A DNA stretch of 64,000 bases, taken from the NCBI RefSeq assembly GCF_949628265.1, contig NC_088790.1:4220545-4284544 (forward strand), in the 5' to 3' direction. Position numbers and translations under genes: made by a program. The notes under the pieces are model-generated. The model saw nothing but the letters and a program-made list of their open reading frames with translations. It searched no databases and had not been told where the DNA came from. Each line of letters begins with the position of its first letter. The first letter of the stretch is position 1. This DNA comes from Cloeon dipterum. Taxonomy: Eukaryota; Arthropoda; Insecta; Ephemeroptera; Baetidae. Below, piece by piece: positions 32,762 through 46,366 of this stretch.

Positions 32762-32890
32762 GTTGCACTGGCAAGACCTCAACCGTGAACCAATGATGTC
32801 AGAAAAACCAGTTCTATAAGTGTACAGGGTGAAATAATCTACTACATATCCTCGCGCAAATAGACACTTGGGACACGCTTTGTTATTATC

Positions 32891-32916
32891 GAGAGCGCGT
32901 GAGAGAGAGAGAGCGC

Positions 32917-32956
<40 letters not shown>
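32891..32956. repeat. GA microsatellite upstream of CSP-B
   Basis: Nearly pure (GA)n interrupted twice by GCGCGT. GA runs can bind GAGA-type factors in insects; whether that happens here is unknown. Confidence 0.85.
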
Positions 32957-32959
<3 letters not shown>

Positions 32960-35900
32960 CTATCGATCTTTAACTAATTCAGCCTTGATTGTTTTCTTGT
33001 AAAAATGATTTTATTTTATGCTCCAATTTGTTTAATTTCGGCGGGAATAAAACATTGAAGTGCACTTGGAATAATAAATCGATCACATTGCCAATTTCTG
33101 ATTTTTCGTCCGATATATAGCTTTTATTTTGTTATGTTTTTACATTCGGACTATTTTTTACCAAGTTAAAGTGCAAATATAAACTATTTCCGTAAATATA
33201 AAAAAAAAATGAAACAAAAAAAATCCAGTTTCCTAAATTTTAATATTTTTGCTTAAAAAATGTTTATTTTACCTTTGTTTTAATTTCAGCGGTTTTATTG
33301 TCATTATTACTAACAGCACGAGGACGTTTGCAAATGTTTAAGTAATACATTTAACAAATATCTGGGTATGTTTTGACATTTTTTCCACTCATAATTGCTG
33401 CCAAAATATACAAATCCGCGCTAAATTTGCTCTTTAGAGTAGCTGAGTAGCTCGTGGGAATTTTAAATTGAGGGCGAGTGAAATGGCGTGTTCCCACAAA
33501 TATTTAAAAAGGGACATGATAGAGGTGCCAAAACCTGATGGAAATTTGAGCTTTTTTCCTATACTAGATTCTTTTTGCGAAATCTTACAAAATCAACTAT
33601 CAGTTAGGTTTTTTTTGCAAAAAATCGAAAAATATTGTGAAATTCAGACATTGATTAATTATTCCTATTAAAAACGTTTTACTTTTAATTTCAGCATTTT
33701 TTCAGGAAAATCTTGTGGTTTTTTCGCCGAGTTTCAAGATATTTTGTCATTTTCTAAAGAATAAGCAGTGTCCAAATTCACAATTACAAGATTGAAATGT
33801 GGGTATTTTATACAATTTCCTTAACTATATGACATTGTAGCAAAGAATACGTGGTGTAAATTTCCTTATATTTTGAGTATGAACTGAACGAATTTTTTTT
33901 ATTTTAAGCTATTAAAAATCATACCTGATTTGGTTTGTTTAACAAGACTTGAGAATGAATTATTTGAAAATGTAAGAATGTATAGCAGCAATTTCTTTGC
34001 TGGAATTTACCCCAAATTTCGAAATAGGTCTAAATATAGGACGTTCTGTCATTTTTTGATAGGTCAATAATAAAAACAAAACCCATTTTCGCATGTGAAA
34101 AAAATTGATTTCTGAGCCAAAATATTAAGCCAAGTAAAAAATACATTAACGCAGCAAAACAAAAACAAAAATCCATGAACGTTTTATCAGTTTTAGACAA
34201 TTTTCATCCCGCAACGATTAAAAGCTCAGACAACATTGCCAATTCATAAAAATGTTCAAAGTTTTCGAAAAAAATCACTAATATTGCTGCAATTGATCGA
34301 TGGTTTTGTAACGAACAGTAGTAGCTCCTGGTGTTTATTAACCATCCATAATCGTTTAATCAGCTATATAGTGCTGGCAGCAATATTTGTCCATTCATCA
34401 GCGCATACCTCGTTGAACGAGTTTCTGGGGATTTATTTAATCGCTCACTTTCCTTGTTTTCGCTGAATATACGGATCTGGTATTTTCCAGCTGCTGAAAA
34501 ACAGTAATTTTCCATTCATCTTTAGTTATTTCACAACTTATTGCTCGAAGAAAACAAGAAAAAATGGAGTAAACATCGAACCTGAGGACAACTGAAGCAA
34601 TAATTGTAGTTGTGAAAATTTTGATGCTTGAAAGAGATACGGTTGCACCTGGTTCTCTTACACTCTTACAAATAGCATGTGCACCATTTTCGTAACGTGT
34701 TATAAAAATTCATCATATATTATACACGGGCTTTATCTGCATCAAATTACAGGCTTATCTCAAACCTTGAGCTGCCTTGTTTTAATTGCAAACGAATTCA
34801 TAAATTTTTCATTTAAGCTTTTGTTCTATCGAGAGCTAATCTCTTCCTCCTTTTTCCTTTTTTTTAATTTAAAATTATTCTTTCCCGGGGAATGTGGTCG
34901 TTTTACCTTCTACTCTCGTTTGTAACTAATTGCAATCAATTATTATTTGCCCGTCATCACACGATCACACGCGCGACGGACAAACGAGTTCATCCGAGTT
35001 TGCAAAGTTCAAAGCTGAATCCTTGGAGGCTATATTTAGAGAAGCACGCAGAGTAAATCGAAGAAGCTGCTTCTCGCAATGGTATATTTAATTAAATGCA
35101 GCTCGAGTTTTGCGCCTCAGCAAGCATAAGTGGGGGGTATGGCTTTTCCAAGAATTAAAAAAAACAGTCAATTAGCCATTACTTATGGAGTTCCTTCCTT
35201 CGAATACCCGGCTATTAAAGTTTCAAGGTGACCAACTCTGCTTTGATAAGCATGATAATATACCGCGTGGAAACCCCCCAAAGTGCAGACAAAAATTACA
35301 GTACGATTAACTCGAAAAATCGGCATCTCTGCTGTGTTATATAATAATTCTTCTCGCTTCTAACTCACGCGTGTTCTCAACTGCAGCAAGCAGCAAGGTC
35401 GATTAGTGCGCAAAAAGTCACTCGTGGCCTACGTGAGGTAATGGATGAAAAATATCAGATTGTCACTTCACCACAGACACAACTTCAATAAGGAAAACGG
35501 ACCAAAAGTGACCCAGAGAGCTTGGGTTTCATCCAAAAGTTGAAAAATTATGAAAAATAATTCGTAAATGTCCTCTGAATATTGGAAAAGAACTTGGCGT
35601 TTAATTTTCTGAGAAAATCGGATCCAGAATTTTCATGCTAATCAAGTGGAGAGCATCAATTGCAAAATCTCGACTTATTTATCAATTTTCCTCAAAATTA
35701 AGCGAAAAATCATCGACGATTAAATGTTTCATTTTTTGCGAAATTTAACTGTTAATTGGTCCTGATTCAAACTCCTAATTGAAGCCAACAATTCAATTCA
35801 TCATCTGGGAGCAGACAAATTGCGCAACTTTCAACAACCAAACGCGAATTTCCTTGTTACAAAAAAAGTGAAACAATCAATTCGATAGTGTAAATTTTGG

Positions 35901-36487
35901 TGTTTGTTAAGCGATGTGAATTCTAATATTGTAGTTCTTTTAATCGATTCAAAAACCACATGTAAATAATTTTCCCATTCTTCCAAAACGTTTATGACAA
36001 AGGGGCAGACATTAATAAATTAGGTTACAGGTTGTGTGTACAAATTAACTTTATTTTTCCTTCAATATTTATATACTTTACATTTGAGTTACATCACATA
36101 GTACGAGAGAAAGTGCGAAACGATGGACGATTTTATAACTCGCGCGAGAGCAGTTGATATGCGTGGCCACGTGTGAGTCGAAGCAGTTAATTTATTATAT
36201 CAGGAGCTATTGTTTGCAATTACACATATCGCAATAGATCGGGAAATTTACACAAAACGACCTACTCGACTAGGCATGGATCGTCATGAATTTAGAACAT
36301 TTTATTATTTGGAGATTGCTGTCGTGCTAACAGGCTACATCAAAAACGTTTTTAGGAACATCGTGTTTGACAGAGAGAGCGGCTTTTTCGAAGGTGGGTG
36401 CATTCAAGCTGAAAATTTCTAAAAAAAAGGGGGAATTTTGATCACAAACAAGGTGCATTTTCAGCTCAAACGGTTGCGACTCGCTTC
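32957..36487. other. Spacer between CSP-B and CSP-C
   Basis: AT-rich with no recognisable gene. Open frames of 60-80 codons here have no domain or splice context. An inverted copy of repeat family R lies at about 35590-35780. Confidence 0.55.
35590..35780 (-). repeat. Dispersed repeat family R, copy 3 (inverted)
   Basis: Reading the minus strand gives the family order, with gcgaaaaatcatc/gatttttcgctt and ttttctgagaaaatcgg-type blocks. It is more diverged than the copies at 31.5 and 53.7 kb. Confidence 0.35.
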
Positions 36488-37639
36488 TTATTCGACTTTG
36501 TAGCCCTTTTCCTCGGCCAGTGACTTGTACTTCTGCTTGTAGATTCCCTTGGGGTCGTACTTGGCTTCCAACTCCTTCCACTGTTCGGGCTTGTTGTCGA
36601 TGATGTGCCTGATCACCTTTTCGGCACCCGCGCGCTGCTTCTCGGAGCACTTGGAGCACTCGGATTCCAAGGCGTCAGGAAGCAGTCCTGGAATAATGCA
36701 TGATCATCATTAATTCGTGGGATTTCCGCGTGTCCAACCTTGTATTCGGCAAAAACAAAGCAATTATCCGCCAGCGAGTAATTACTTTATTTTGTGACCG
36801 ACTTGCAAGTCAGCCAGCCAGCTCGAGTGTGTGTGTTTGCAATTAAAGCAAATTAAAAATAACTTGCATCTTGCATAGGAAGCAGGCGAGAAACGCTCTC
36901 ACTTTTGAACTGCAACACTCGCTCGCAGGATAACTGGTTTTCATTAAGACATATATAGAGGAAGTTCGGCAAGGATGCTAGGCTTGTGACACATTTTCAG
37001 CTTGGCAACAATGAAAATTTAGATTTTAACTGATTCAAACAGAAAAATCATGGAAATTTTTTTCCAAGCCATGATTGACAGCAAATTTATTTGGAAAAGT
37101 GGCTTCCTTCTTGAAATTTTATTTAATTTCCCAGACAACGTTGGATAATCTCGATTAGAGGAATTTAAATCTGCCTGGAAAATATGGTCAAGCCCTGGAA
37201 ATTTTGGAGAAAATTAGCTAGATTTTAATTTAAAGGTCCTATTTTGATTATTTCCCAAATTATTTTGGTTTTGGACCCAAATATTCTAATAAATTTAAGC
37301 AATTTTAAATTATTTTCATATTTTCCCGCGTTTTTGCTACTCACTCTTCAGCTCGGAAGCGTCAGGGGTGCAAGAGCCGCGGTCCATCAGGCAATTGTGG
37401 TAGTTCTTGAGCAGCCTGTCACTCTTCAGGATCTGGTCCAGGTCGATGTTGTCGAACTTGCTGGTGTAGGCCTGCTGTTTCTTTTCGCTGCGCTGGGGGT
37501 CGGGGGCCGCGTCCGCCTCGGGCTTGGCGTCCGCCTCTGGCTTGGCATCCGCCTCGGGCTCCGGCTTGGCGTCCCGGGGGATCCTAGCGGCCAAAACGCA
37601 GGCGGCCAGGGCCAGACACAAAAGGCTGAAACGGATCAT
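36488..37639 (-). CDS. Chemosensory protein CSP-C with acidic Pro-Glu-Ala-Asp repeat
   Basis: Predicted secreted CSP/OS-D protein of 164 aa. Exon 1 is 37639-37345 and exon 2 is 36687-36488. The 657-bp GT-AG intron is phase 1 after a Lys codon. The signal peptide is [17 protein letters not shown]. Between it and the CSP domain lies a low-complexity acidic stretch of about 30 residues built on repeats of DAKPEA, which is unusual for this family. The domain itself is typical: [14 protein letters not shown], then C-X6-C-X18-C-X2-C (NCLMDRGSC ... SECSKC), W and KYDPKG. A TATTTAA box lies at 37681-37687. CSPs are usually 110-130 aa; the excess comes from the repeat. Confidence 0.92.
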
Positions 37640-37680
37640 GGTTGGAAGACGAATGATAGCTGCCACAGCCACGCGACACC

Positions 37681-37687
37681 TTAAATA
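37681..37687 (-). promoter_or_regulatory. CSP-C TATA-like box
   Basis: The minus strand reads TATTTAA, 42 bases before the ATG. Confidence 0.55.
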
Positions 37688-40600
37688 GGCGCCCTTTGAG
37701 TGGGGAGGGCGCGGCACTGGCGAAAACGAGACTGTCTCGCACGCAGGCAGCACGCAGCAGCAGCCAAGGTGGTGCGAAATTGCGAGTGCTGATGAATTTT
37801 TCATCTGCACTCTGCAGCCGAGTTCATATTGCGGTCAAATGTATGTGTTCCGTATCTGGCATTTGCGCATTTTATGCATGAGAATTTGTTGCGATATTCT
37901 ACACTTCTTTGTGGGAACAATTTACACACTTTTGGATTTAATTAAGGTGTTTGTTGCAAGCTTAACATTTAATTAAATTTAGTTTAAAATTATTTTTACT
38001 TCCTCTGGAAATTTTCTACAAACTTTGGAAAATAGGTACACAAATTGTCACCATATTTAATTTTTATAAATAATTTTTGAAATTTAATTTTAGGATCAGG
38101 ACGTTCCTCTGTTTGTTTGGACACTTTCAACAGTAAAAGAAGATTGATACTGCAAAATCCTGGAAAATCCTTGGTGCCACTGCATGAGTTCATTCCTTAG
38201 GATTCAGTTGAAGCCATAATTGATTTAAGTAGCAGTGTAAATTTTTTAGATAAGTGGCTGCAAAGTTAGCATGCTTTTCAACTGCCTCCTTATTTTAAAT
38301 CTTATTTTACTTCACAACAAAGTTGTTTCTGTTGGCTTGACATCTCATTCATGCGGGTATTCACGTCAGTTTCGCTGGAAAGCGATGATTCCACTTGGTG
38401 CAAAAAAGTGACGCAAGCATTGCTTTACTTTGAAAATTAGCAAGTCCAGAGAAGGCGCTTCAATATTGTTTCTCAGAAGAGCCCCTCTTAAAAAGAACTT
38501 GAGATGAATTTAAAATCTTTCACTTGCAGCCATTTAGTCGCAATTGTCACTGAAAGCGCGCATAATGTGATTTCTCCCACGGAAAGTTTGTGAAAGAAAA
38601 TGAATGTTTAAGAGGACAATACGCCACCGTGGGAGGCGAAATAATGCTGTAAAATTTGTACAAAGTGCATGTGGGGCTGACCCGACAAGTAAATTTATGC
38701 ATTGCCTTGACCAGAATTTGCGAAAAGCGTTTCTCTGTTAATACGGAAACTGCGGAAAGATAGAATCTTTCTGCTTACACTTCGCTGCTATCCCAGCACA
38801 ATCTCAATGCTTGGCAAATCACCTCTCTGTCGCCACTGTGAAGCGTGAAACTTAATTCCAAAAGAACTTTCTAGTAATACCAAAATTTTGCGATTGCTCT
38901 GGTTCCTAATTATTAACTTAATGATTTTATGTTATTTGTCGCACGTAAAGCGGTGTAAACAGAGCGCGGATTTAGCTCTTTTATTTCCCTTTTTAGCCTC
39001 GTGGAGCAACAATCAGGAAGTCGCTTCGGCTCACCAGGGAATAAATAATGTCTGCGCGTTGTTGCTTATTGGCACTCGTTCGTGTGTCCACCTCGCTCCT
39101 CGATATTGTCAAGTCTTTATACATACAACTTATATCTGTCCTTACTCCTATATACATTAGCCAGCGACGGCTGATTATTTATCACACAGACATTTCCTCA
39201 CAAAAAGGTTTGCCCATAAGGCGATAATTTCTTGCTATCCTAGCTTCCTGCTCATCAGGTACGAGGACGTTGTTTTGCAATGGTCTCAATCTTAGTCATC
39301 AGCCTACAATGGAAATTGTTTTGTCAGTCGTTCGTAGAACCATGTTGCACAATATGTAATGTTTTAATTGCTATAGGATAGTAAAGATCCCTGATTTGCA
39401 GAAAATTTGTGAAAATTCGTATTAACTTTAACTTTTTTCTGAAAATTTGGATAAAGCAAAAAAATTTCCAGGTTGCCGTTCAAATTGTTGAGAAAATCAG
39501 CTTAAAAGATTTTTATCCTCATTGTAAAATCACGATTTATTTCAAAATTTAGGGAATTACACATTAATGGATAGATCACGACGAGACGAATCGAAATCAA
39601 ATGAAATATCACTGATAAACCGTTTAATTTTTCGAGAAATTTAGAAAAAAAATCAGATCTGATTAATGGTCCTGATTTCATTATTATTCATTCTAGAGAA
39701 AAACTGTTGCTAAATTTCACAAGCAACTAACTTCATGCCTCGCTATTGGCCTATAAAGCTCTACTTTAATTTTTCCCGGAACCTAATTTGCAAAGAACTG
39801 TTTTTGCGGTCTTTTTCCAAAACACATGAATTTATCATAAATCTATAAGAGTGCCAATATGCTATCTAAATAAAATAATTTTTTCAAATAAGACTATTTT
39901 GGAGGCTACAAATTTTGATTAAAAAAAAACGGAAAAAAGGAAATGATAGGGTTGTTGCATTGCAAAATTGGTAAGAGCTCTGATAATTTAAAACAATTTG
40001 TCTTGTTTCCTTTGTCTTTGACACATTAACCGCGGACATACCAAAACCTCGTTCGTGTGAGTCATATGTCCTCCTCAGTTGATTCCGGAGTATTTAAGCT
40101 CGAAAAGCAAAAGGAAATGCATACGAGTTCAAGGAGGGCGTCACGGAGCACGAATATTTAATTACTGCTACGCGCGTTAATGACTGCGTAATTTTTGTTA
40201 TAGCTTTTCCTTCATACTGTGAGGGATTTTTAATTTAATTAACTTGAAATAATGAGCAATTAAATGCAAGTGAACCTTAATTTATTCGCATCAGGGGTTA
40301 TTTTCTAAAAATAATAATCCTTGACAAATTACCGAAAAGTATAGGCAAAAATCTCAGTGGGGAACAAAACTTTACAAGTTATATTTATTTTATTTCATTT
40401 CTAGAAATTTAAATTCCTCGGTTAGGTAAATAGACTTATTAAATGTCCTAAACACCTGCTCTATATGTTAAGCAATAAAAAATTTGGAAACTGGGAAGAA
40501 AAGGTGACTGGGTTACAAATCAGGATAAATTTATAAACTATGTTTTGAAGTCGTATGTACAATGAGAAAAGGAGACTTATTCCTGTTCTCAGTTCTCACG

Positions 40601-42032
40601 CACAATGACCTCGGTTTGCATTCGTTTTCATTCCGAATCACGCAACAGTGGGATTGCCTCCCGTCCGCGATTGAATTGAGTCCGAGTTCCCAATTTACTA
40701 AATTGCAAAATGATGCAGATTGTTGTTAAGTATAGGTTGCGGCTTGATCAGTATCAAATTTTGCTGCTTTTCTAATCATTGAATTCAGAAAAATTATCAA
40801 TGATGCTATTTTCCCAAATGTTTGCTTTGTTACTGCATAATGCTGCATGTGAAAAATAAGATGGCAGGTTTGGAAAAATAAGAAATGAAATATGCATTTT
40901 ATATAAATTGACATTTTTAAGCAACGAGCATATTATGCAACTTGGCGCACTTGCATGCTTCACAGGCTGCCTATACTTCAAAAGATCATAGGAGGAATGA
41001 TGCAGGAGGTGAAAAAATAATGAGAGTGTCTCAATCAAAATCAGGTTAAACGAATGGTGCATTTGGATTTGTCCAATTTTTCTAAAATGGCTTATATCTA
41101 TTTCTATTCATTTCGACGGTATTTTTAATTATCTTAAATCAGGGAAACACAAGTACATGCAGTTAGGGAAATTATGCAGTTGTGCACGCCACTTTTATTT
41201 TCTATAAAGTTAATAGGGTGTGTTTCAACCTAAACCAATTCGCCAAATTTTTATTTATTGGCAACGAGGAACATTTTAAAGTTCTTCTATACTTTCCCTT
41301 TCATAAAAAAATATTTATTCCTATTTCGAGCTAAACCTCCTGGAAGAGCAGTCTATAAATTTCTCTGCATATATGCTTGACAGAAATTTGAGTCTTCTTA
41401 CGATGTCAGTGGTGTCATGAATTGTGGGGCCAGCTTTTAACCAAATTGCAATGTCATTTCTTAACGATGGGTAATTTTTTTATTTTATTGAAATGCCCTT
41501 ATTTTTTTAGACTTTTGGAAGCAAATTAATGATTCGAGAGATAATGTTTAAAAGATTTCTCAACAGACTACTTGGACATGAGGTTCCATTTTCCCCCTAA
41601 GTAAAAGTATAAAAATTTCAATGAACTTACTTTTTTCGGAAATAAAATGAAGCAAGATAATTTTTGTCAGTGTGTAAAAAAATAGGAAATGTAGCAGATT
41701 TGAGAATATGCTTTTTTGCTGTACTGCTTGTAACCATTAAAAATCAATTTGTCTACAAACCAAATTTCAGCTGAATTGAGCATAAACTGTATCTTTATAT
41801 ACAATTTGAAAATTAATGACATCGCCAAAAACTAAAACGTCGAATCCTTGTAAGTTACAGATATTTCCACTGTGGAATTTGAAATCGATTATTTCAACAG
41901 AAAAATCAAGAAAGGAAACAGTGAAGTTTTGTATTTTAAAATTTTATTATAAAAATCTTACTTTCAAAATACATCGAAACGTTAAAAATCCTCATTGTTT
42001 AAATATCGGCGTTAATCGGGTTCTCAGGTGAT
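37688..42032. other. Spacer between CSP-C and CSP-D
   Basis: A 4.3-kb stretch with no recognisable gene. An inverted copy of repeat family R is at about 39400-39720. The rest is AT-rich with scattered short open frames that look random. Confidence 0.55.
39400..39720 (-). repeat. Dispersed repeat family R, copy 4 (inverted)
   Basis: The minus strand gives the family blocks in order, including atcgtgattttacaatg-like and ttgatttcgattcgtc segments and a reversed tgtaattccctaaattttg. Confidence 0.45.
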
Positions 42033-42845
42033 TTAGTTCTTCTTATTGGCGTTGTATCTCTTGCGGTAATCTCCCTTGGGGTCGTATTTCTTCTCCAGAT
42101 CAGCGAAAAGGTCGGCCTTCTTTTCGATCAAGTGCTCCAGCACCTTTTCAGTTCCCAACTTCTGCTTCGCAGTGCATTTTTCGCAGTCGTTTGCCAGGGC
42201 ATCAGGAAGGTTCTCTATTAAATAAATTAAATATATGTTTCATTGATTCCAGATAGACAACACAATTTTTTACTAAATTAAGATCGTTCCTATGGCTAAA
42301 TCAAAATATAAAATCCTATTTTTATCTCTGTTCTTTTATTGGTTTATTTAGATTTAGTTGAAATTGCATGGATTAAAAATAAATTTAAAATAATTTGTCT
42401 GAAAGGTAAGTATTTCTGCGAAATCAATGATCAGACTACTTGTCCTCGGTTTTGTAATTTTAAAAATTTAAACCATGTTGCAAAATTAAAACAGGGTTTA
42501 TATCGATTAACATATTTAAAACCATCCCTTCTCCAAATTTTAATTAAATTGATGCTTGGAATGAATAATTTCGCATTTCAAAGGACTATTTCAATTTAAA
42601 ATAAAGTTAAATTTCCAAAAGAAATGGTCGAATGTGATTATTTGGTTAGACCGAGCATACTCACTTTTGAGTTCCCTTCCGTCAGCAGTGCAGCTGCCAG
42701 TTCCCATCAGGCATTTGTAGTAGTTGAGGATGAGGCGGTCGCTCTTGAGGATTTGATCGAGGTCAATGTTGTCGAATTTGTCTGTGTAGGTCTGTGCGAA
42801 CGCGACGGCCACAAGGGCGGCGAAAAGGACGAGCTGAGCCTTCAT
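42033..42845 (-). CDS. Chemosensory protein CSP-D, typical-length form
   Basis: Predicted secreted CSP/OS-D protein of 120 aa, the most typical of the five. Exon 1 is 42845-42665 and exon 2 is 42214-42033. The 450-bp GT-AG intron is phase 1 after a Lys codon. The signal peptide is [17 protein letters not shown], with cleavage before [16 protein letters not shown]. The cysteine motif is C-X6-C-X18-C-X2-C (KCLMGTGSC ... NDCEKC). The C-terminus has [19 protein letters not shown] box at 42900-42906 lies 55 bases before the ATG. It is alone in its neighbourhood, with about 4 kb of spacer on either side. Confidence 0.95.
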
Positions 42846-42899
42846 CTTCAGGGACAGGTTGGCTGACTGACTGGTGACTGAGAACTGCGAGCCAGCAAC

Positions 42900-42906
42900 T
42901 TTTATA
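42900..42906 (-). promoter_or_regulatory. CSP-D TATA box
   Basis: The minus strand reads TATAAAA (gagtataaaagttg), 55 bases before the ATG. Confidence 0.75.
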
Positions 42907-45329
42907 CTCGCTAAGAAGCAGCTAATGGGCGTTATTTGCAAAGGTACGACCAATGAGCGCCGAGCCTTGAACTTGCTGATTGATTTCTTTTTTGCCGGGC
43001 GCGCATCAGGCATGAAAAAAGCAGCGAGCTTGCAAATGCATTGTGCCGAGTCACCGCGCCACACTGCGATGATCATCACTCTTCTTTCATGCCATCTTCT
43101 TCTTTTAGAGACTAGCTGATTTTCTTTTCGATCGTTTTTTGCGAGGCTGACGCACGCTCTTAACTTTGTGTTGATTTATATTTTATTTTAGCCCTCAGGT
43201 CATCTCACAAGCAGGTAATCCCGAGCAGATTGTAGTGCGCAGCAGCAACTCTTTTTCCTTGTTGAAACTGGCACTTGCCAGATTATTTAATTGCGTAATT
43301 GTTTTAGGCGATTAAGGGTTATATAAGTTTGTCCGGAGAGTTATGATAATAATCAGGGATAGTTATAAAAATTCAGGATTTTGCAGTTGTCTGTCCGTTA
43401 AAAATTACCAAAATTACAACAAATATTTAAAATTTGACCACATTATTACAGTGGATCGATCCAGAGTGACAATTTAAAATAATTTGATCGATAAGCAATT
43501 TGTTCTATAATTTGCAATAACCAAAAAAGAACATTGCAACAGTAAAAATTCAAATTTTTTCCAAAATTTACGGCTCTTAACCTCTATTTTCTTGGCAGAT
43601 TTCATTTGCTCTCTTCGATATGTGTCCAACAGCGTATGAAACCTTTTAGCGAAACTCTTTGTCGTGAAATAAAATAAGATTTCAAATAACATGCCAAAAA
43701 ATTAAATTGGAATAATGGTTACACGTTTTCCTTTTATTAACAACTGATTAAAAGAGCAGTTGTTGTTAGTAAAAAAGTCTATCTGACAGTTGTCCGCCGT
43801 TTCGAAACTTTGTTCTAAATTAAGAACACGATTACAGCAGTGATTTTTAGAAAATGCTAATTCAAAATCATAAAAGCTAAACAATTATGACTGATTATAC
43901 TAATTATTTTTCTTTTTAAACGGGCTATAAAAAATCCCCATTGTCTTTCGACTTCATTTCATCAGAATCGCACACGTTTACGCAGCAGATTTCGCACAAT
44001 CATTGCTGAGAAACTCCTTGCTGAGATTTTCATGATGGTAAACAGGCGAGTAGACGGAATAATAGACCCCGACTGGTGAAATTTCTCCAAATAGAGAAGC
44101 CATTGAACGAGTCTCCTATCAATTCCATTTCATCGGCAAACAAAAGGAAAAAATGATTCCTAGCAAGTTTCACTCTGCGATCTGCAAATTTCGGAGCACG
44201 GCCCTAATGGCAGGGCAAACAGAGAGGAAACTGGCACAGACGCTCTTTTGAATAAAATAAACGCGTCGCATATAGGATCGATGAAAAGGTGACTTTTGAG
44301 CGCGCGCTGCGTGCAGGACCGACAAATATCAACGACCTCTGCTGAAAGGATTGCTTGCAGCGCGGCTGCTCTCCTCTCCAGCGCGACTTGCTCGAAATGG
44401 GGACATGCGAAATTACACCTACTCGCCAGAGACTATACGCAAATAATGATGACAATTGCTATATTGGAGTTCACGTCGGGTCACTCATTGCAAAACATAA
44501 GTGAGCACACGAAAGATGTGCGCAAGTAAATATCCGCAATGTTTTTTTTTGTTCTGCCTGTCTCATTTTGCTGCATGAGACTGCAAGGAGCACAGCTGCA
44601 CTTTCATGTTCTAGAAAATTCGTGTTTAAAGGATTAAATAAAAAAAATGAGATGAGCTATATCCACGCTTCCGTTATTTAGAAATAAATTTTTTTTAAAA
44701 CTGCCATAATATTCTGAATTTCAACTAACTTTGAAACTGCTCAAAAAGACGAATCGAATGAGGTTTAACATTCATACTTTGCTTGCATAGCTTGCTGTTA
44801 AATACGAATCCAATTTCAAAACGGCATTTCCGGAAATTGGGAAGAGAACATTTTTTACTGAATTTAATAAAAGTTGCAAATTTGATCAGCTTATTAAATT
44901 TTCCAAGAGATTATTGAACTAAATTATAAAGCCTTTGTATTTAAATTTTAACCATTAAACTAAAAGGCAGCGTAATTAATACGATTTTTGGAAAAATCTA
45001 AAAATCAAGGAAATTAATGCTTTTGCAGCCGTCGCATGTCGTATCAAAATAAAAGCGTGATGAAAATGATAAGATGTCACGCTCTGAAGTGTATCTTTAA
45101 AAAAATTTTGCCTATTAAGTATCATAAAAAATTTAAGATCAACGCATGAGGTAGTTTAAACAATAGAATATGCAGCTTGCTTTATTTGGTCTATTGCTAA
45201 GGCAACTGACCTCAATTAAGCCAAAAGTTTGTTGGCCCACCTGAAAAAAGCTATGAATGTAAAGGCTAAAAAGGGGATAGACTATATTTATTCTGAGTTG
45301 TTTTGCTGCGAACTATCGAATGAGCACAA

Positions 45330-46085
45330 ATCATGCGATTTCAAGCCATGAACTATACTAAAACCATCTAAAAACCTTCTAAAAGCGTCTAAAAGGCGTC
45401 TGGATATAGTCTAAAAGCGATCTAATAATTGGCTAAAAACCAAAGAAAATGCAAGCATTTTTCCTTTTCGCGCTCGGAAATTTTTCTCGTGCATAGTTTC
45501 GATTTTTTAGTCCAATATTTTTCCCATTCTAACATGCGTTAGTAAGTTAGGCCTGTTAAAAAACAGTCAACGCTGTTCTCATTTAGGTTCTAAAATTTTT
45601 AGAAAGTTTTCATTTCCATTTTTCAGCTAACAGTATGCCCTAATATTTTGAAATCATTCACACAGCTTTGCAACGTGGAAAAATTCATGTCCCGTTCGTT
45701 TTGGTGGCTAAATGTAAGATGTTTAAAATAGCCTAATTAATAGTTCTGATATAAAAAGGATTTTACTCTACGATTTCGTTGATAACATTTTTAAGTGTAG
45801 ACGAAAAATATGGACATCAATTTATTTTTCACGATATTTTTCTGTGCGTAATTGAGGTCTGTTGCGTATTTTATTATAGGCATTATTTAGTTAAGTTTTC
45901 TTTAAAAAAGATTAATATCTCTCATTGAAATTTGTACAATAATGTGAGATTTTTCAGTAGTAATGCTAAATTTTGCAAATTTTGATTTTACTGAAGCATA
46001 AAATGTTTTGAAACCGCAGTCTAAATAACTAAAAACCGTCTAAAAATTGTCAAATATTGTGGCGTCTAAAAATAACAGCCCTATA
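45330..46085. repeat. tctaaaa-motif repeat, possible non-autonomous element
   Basis: Both edges are rich in tctaaaa(acc) motifs: 45360-45440 carries six in the plus sense and 46015-46075 carries four. A fragment at about 52370-52484, reversed, shares the same edge order (atcatgcga, catctaaaaaccgtc) and a gggctgtt-type terminus. No target duplication was found. Confidence 0.35.
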
Positions 46086-46208
46086 AATCAGACTAATGTA
46101 AAACAAAAACAACTTTGTTAATTTTAAGGTTGCATTTTATTGATTCTTCTTTATCAACCACATCAGTCTTAAAATAAAATTATTTTTCAAGAGTTTTTTT
46201 CGTGTCCA

Positions 46209-46232
46209 TCTAATCTAATCTAATCTAATCTA
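46209..46232. repeat. (TCTAA)n microsatellite
   Basis: Just under five tandem copies of TCTAA. Two more units occur at about 51411-51421. Confidence 0.8.
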
Positions 46233-46366
46233 AATGCTAACTAACATTTTTCATAGTAAAAAATGGTTAATTATATGAAATTCAGTTGATTTCCAGGCCA
46301 CTTACATGCAAAGATGAAACTAATTTATTTTAAACAGTTATTAATAAATTACTGTGCTAGATAAAA

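Larger units (their letters stand above)
42907..46366. other. Spacer between CSP-D and CSP-E
   Basis: No gene is recognised. A repeat with many tctaaaa motifs spans about 45330-46085, and a (TCTAA)n microsatellite lies at 46209-46232. Other stretches are AT-rich and featureless. Confidence 0.55.

Noticed and set aside
32891-32956. CRISPR-like regular repeat
   Set aside because: It is a simple dinucleotide tract without spacers. No array of repeats and unique spacers exists in this eukaryotic window.
45147-45155. TGAGGTAGT, the seed of let-7
   Set aside because: The sequence leaves the let-7 pattern immediately after the seed and has no hairpin partner nearby.
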